Shown here: piece by piece, positions 5,221 to 5,394 of the stretch | Layout: each line of letters begins with the position of its first letter | Numbering within the stretch: the first letter of the stretch is position 1 | DNA from: Spirochaetaceae bacterium | GTDB taxonomy: Bacteria; Spirochaetota; Spirochaetia; Treponematales; Breznakiellaceae | Assembly: GCA_031256815.1 (NCBI GenBank) | Contig: JAIRPU010000019.1 | Span: 1-5,394 of the forward strand | Reading direction: 5' to 3' | Length of the DNA: 5,394 bases | Program-made: the position numbers and the translations under genes | The notes under the pieces: generated by a model | Seen by the model: the letters and a program-made list of their open reading frames with translations, nothing else | Told to the model about the DNA's origin: nothing | Databases searched by the model: none

Positions 5221-5394
5221 ATGAAAAAAACGTTTGTTTTTGTTTTGTTGTTCGCTCTGTGGACACCGCTGTTTGCAGAATCAGAATATATTGAGTTTGA
5301 GAAGGTATATACATCTGAAGGATACTACCGCGCCTATATCAAGTATAAAGGACTATATCAAGGACTTTCATGGGCAGATGTAATAGCTCTTAAC
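5221..5394 (+). CDS. Exported protein of unknown function (5' end only)
   Basis: The 58 visible codons start with a textbook type I signal peptide: MKK, a hydrophobic core (FVFVLLFALW), then TPLFA with likely cleavage before ESEYIEF at residue 20. The mature segment is rich in Tyr, Glu and Lys (VYTSEGYYRAYIKYKG) and is not a family I recognise. AAAGGA (5207-5212) lies 8 nt before the ATG. The gene begins 33 nt after the preceding stop on the same strand, so the two probably share a transcript. The reading frame runs open into the right edge and the remainder is not visible. Confidence 0.82.
   Translation, partial: MKKTFVFVLLFALWTPLFAESEYIEFEKVYTSEGYYRAYIKYKGLYQGLSWADVIALN

Noticed and set aside
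1..5394. Transposase, integrase, CRISPR array, tRNA or rRNA
   Set aside because: No evenly spaced direct repeats, cloverleaf, rRNA-like segment or recombinase motif was seen on either strand.

Overview
The window reads like a bacterial chromosome segment from a spirochaete, most likely Treponema-like. That assignment is an inference from gene style: many signal-peptide and TPR proteins, a ClpC-type unfoldase, and a long G homopolymer next to a promoter-like site. No rRNA or other phylogenetic marker is present. The DNA is of moderate-to-low GC, apart from one sharply GC-rich intergenic block.

Left part (1-4119, all minus strand): a compact three-gene cluster, transcribed right to left. It runs clpC-like AAA+ unfoldase (4119-2050), then an exported TPR protein (2026-1124), then nicotinate phosphoribosyltransferase pncB (1121-1, cut by the window edge). 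Spacings are 23 nt (11 nt if the TPR gene uses its upstream GTG) and 2 nt, and the pncB Shine-Dalgarno lies inside the last codons of the TPR gene, so co-transcription is very likely. The ClpC-like protein has both ATPase modules, the short ClpC-type middle domain and an IGF loop for docking ClpP. It lacks the usual N-terminal adaptor-binding domain.

Middle part (4120-4727): a 608-nt divergent intergenic region. It holds a weak promoter-like site touching the clpC start codon, a very GC-rich block (4166-4320) ending in C13, and an AT-rich stretch with an inverted repeat. A G13 tract follows (4456-4468), lying between a -35-like TTGCCG and an extended -10 (TGgTATCAT). The rest is a region of about 240 nt with six consecutive short inverted repeats that would form the 5' leader of the rightward genes.

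Right part (4728-5394, plus strand): a 34-codon ORF with a strong Shine-Dalgarno that encodes what looks like a complete signal peptide or membrane anchor. It is followed 1 nt later by a 117-aa, four-cysteine protein of unknown function in another frame, and then by the start of a second exported protein of unknown function, cut by the window edge.

The most interesting hypothesis is that the rightward exported or surface protein genes are under a phase-variable poly-G promoter. The signal peptide being out of frame with the body of the first protein suggests either a second on/off layer, a frameshift lesion, or translational coupling of a tiny leader gene.
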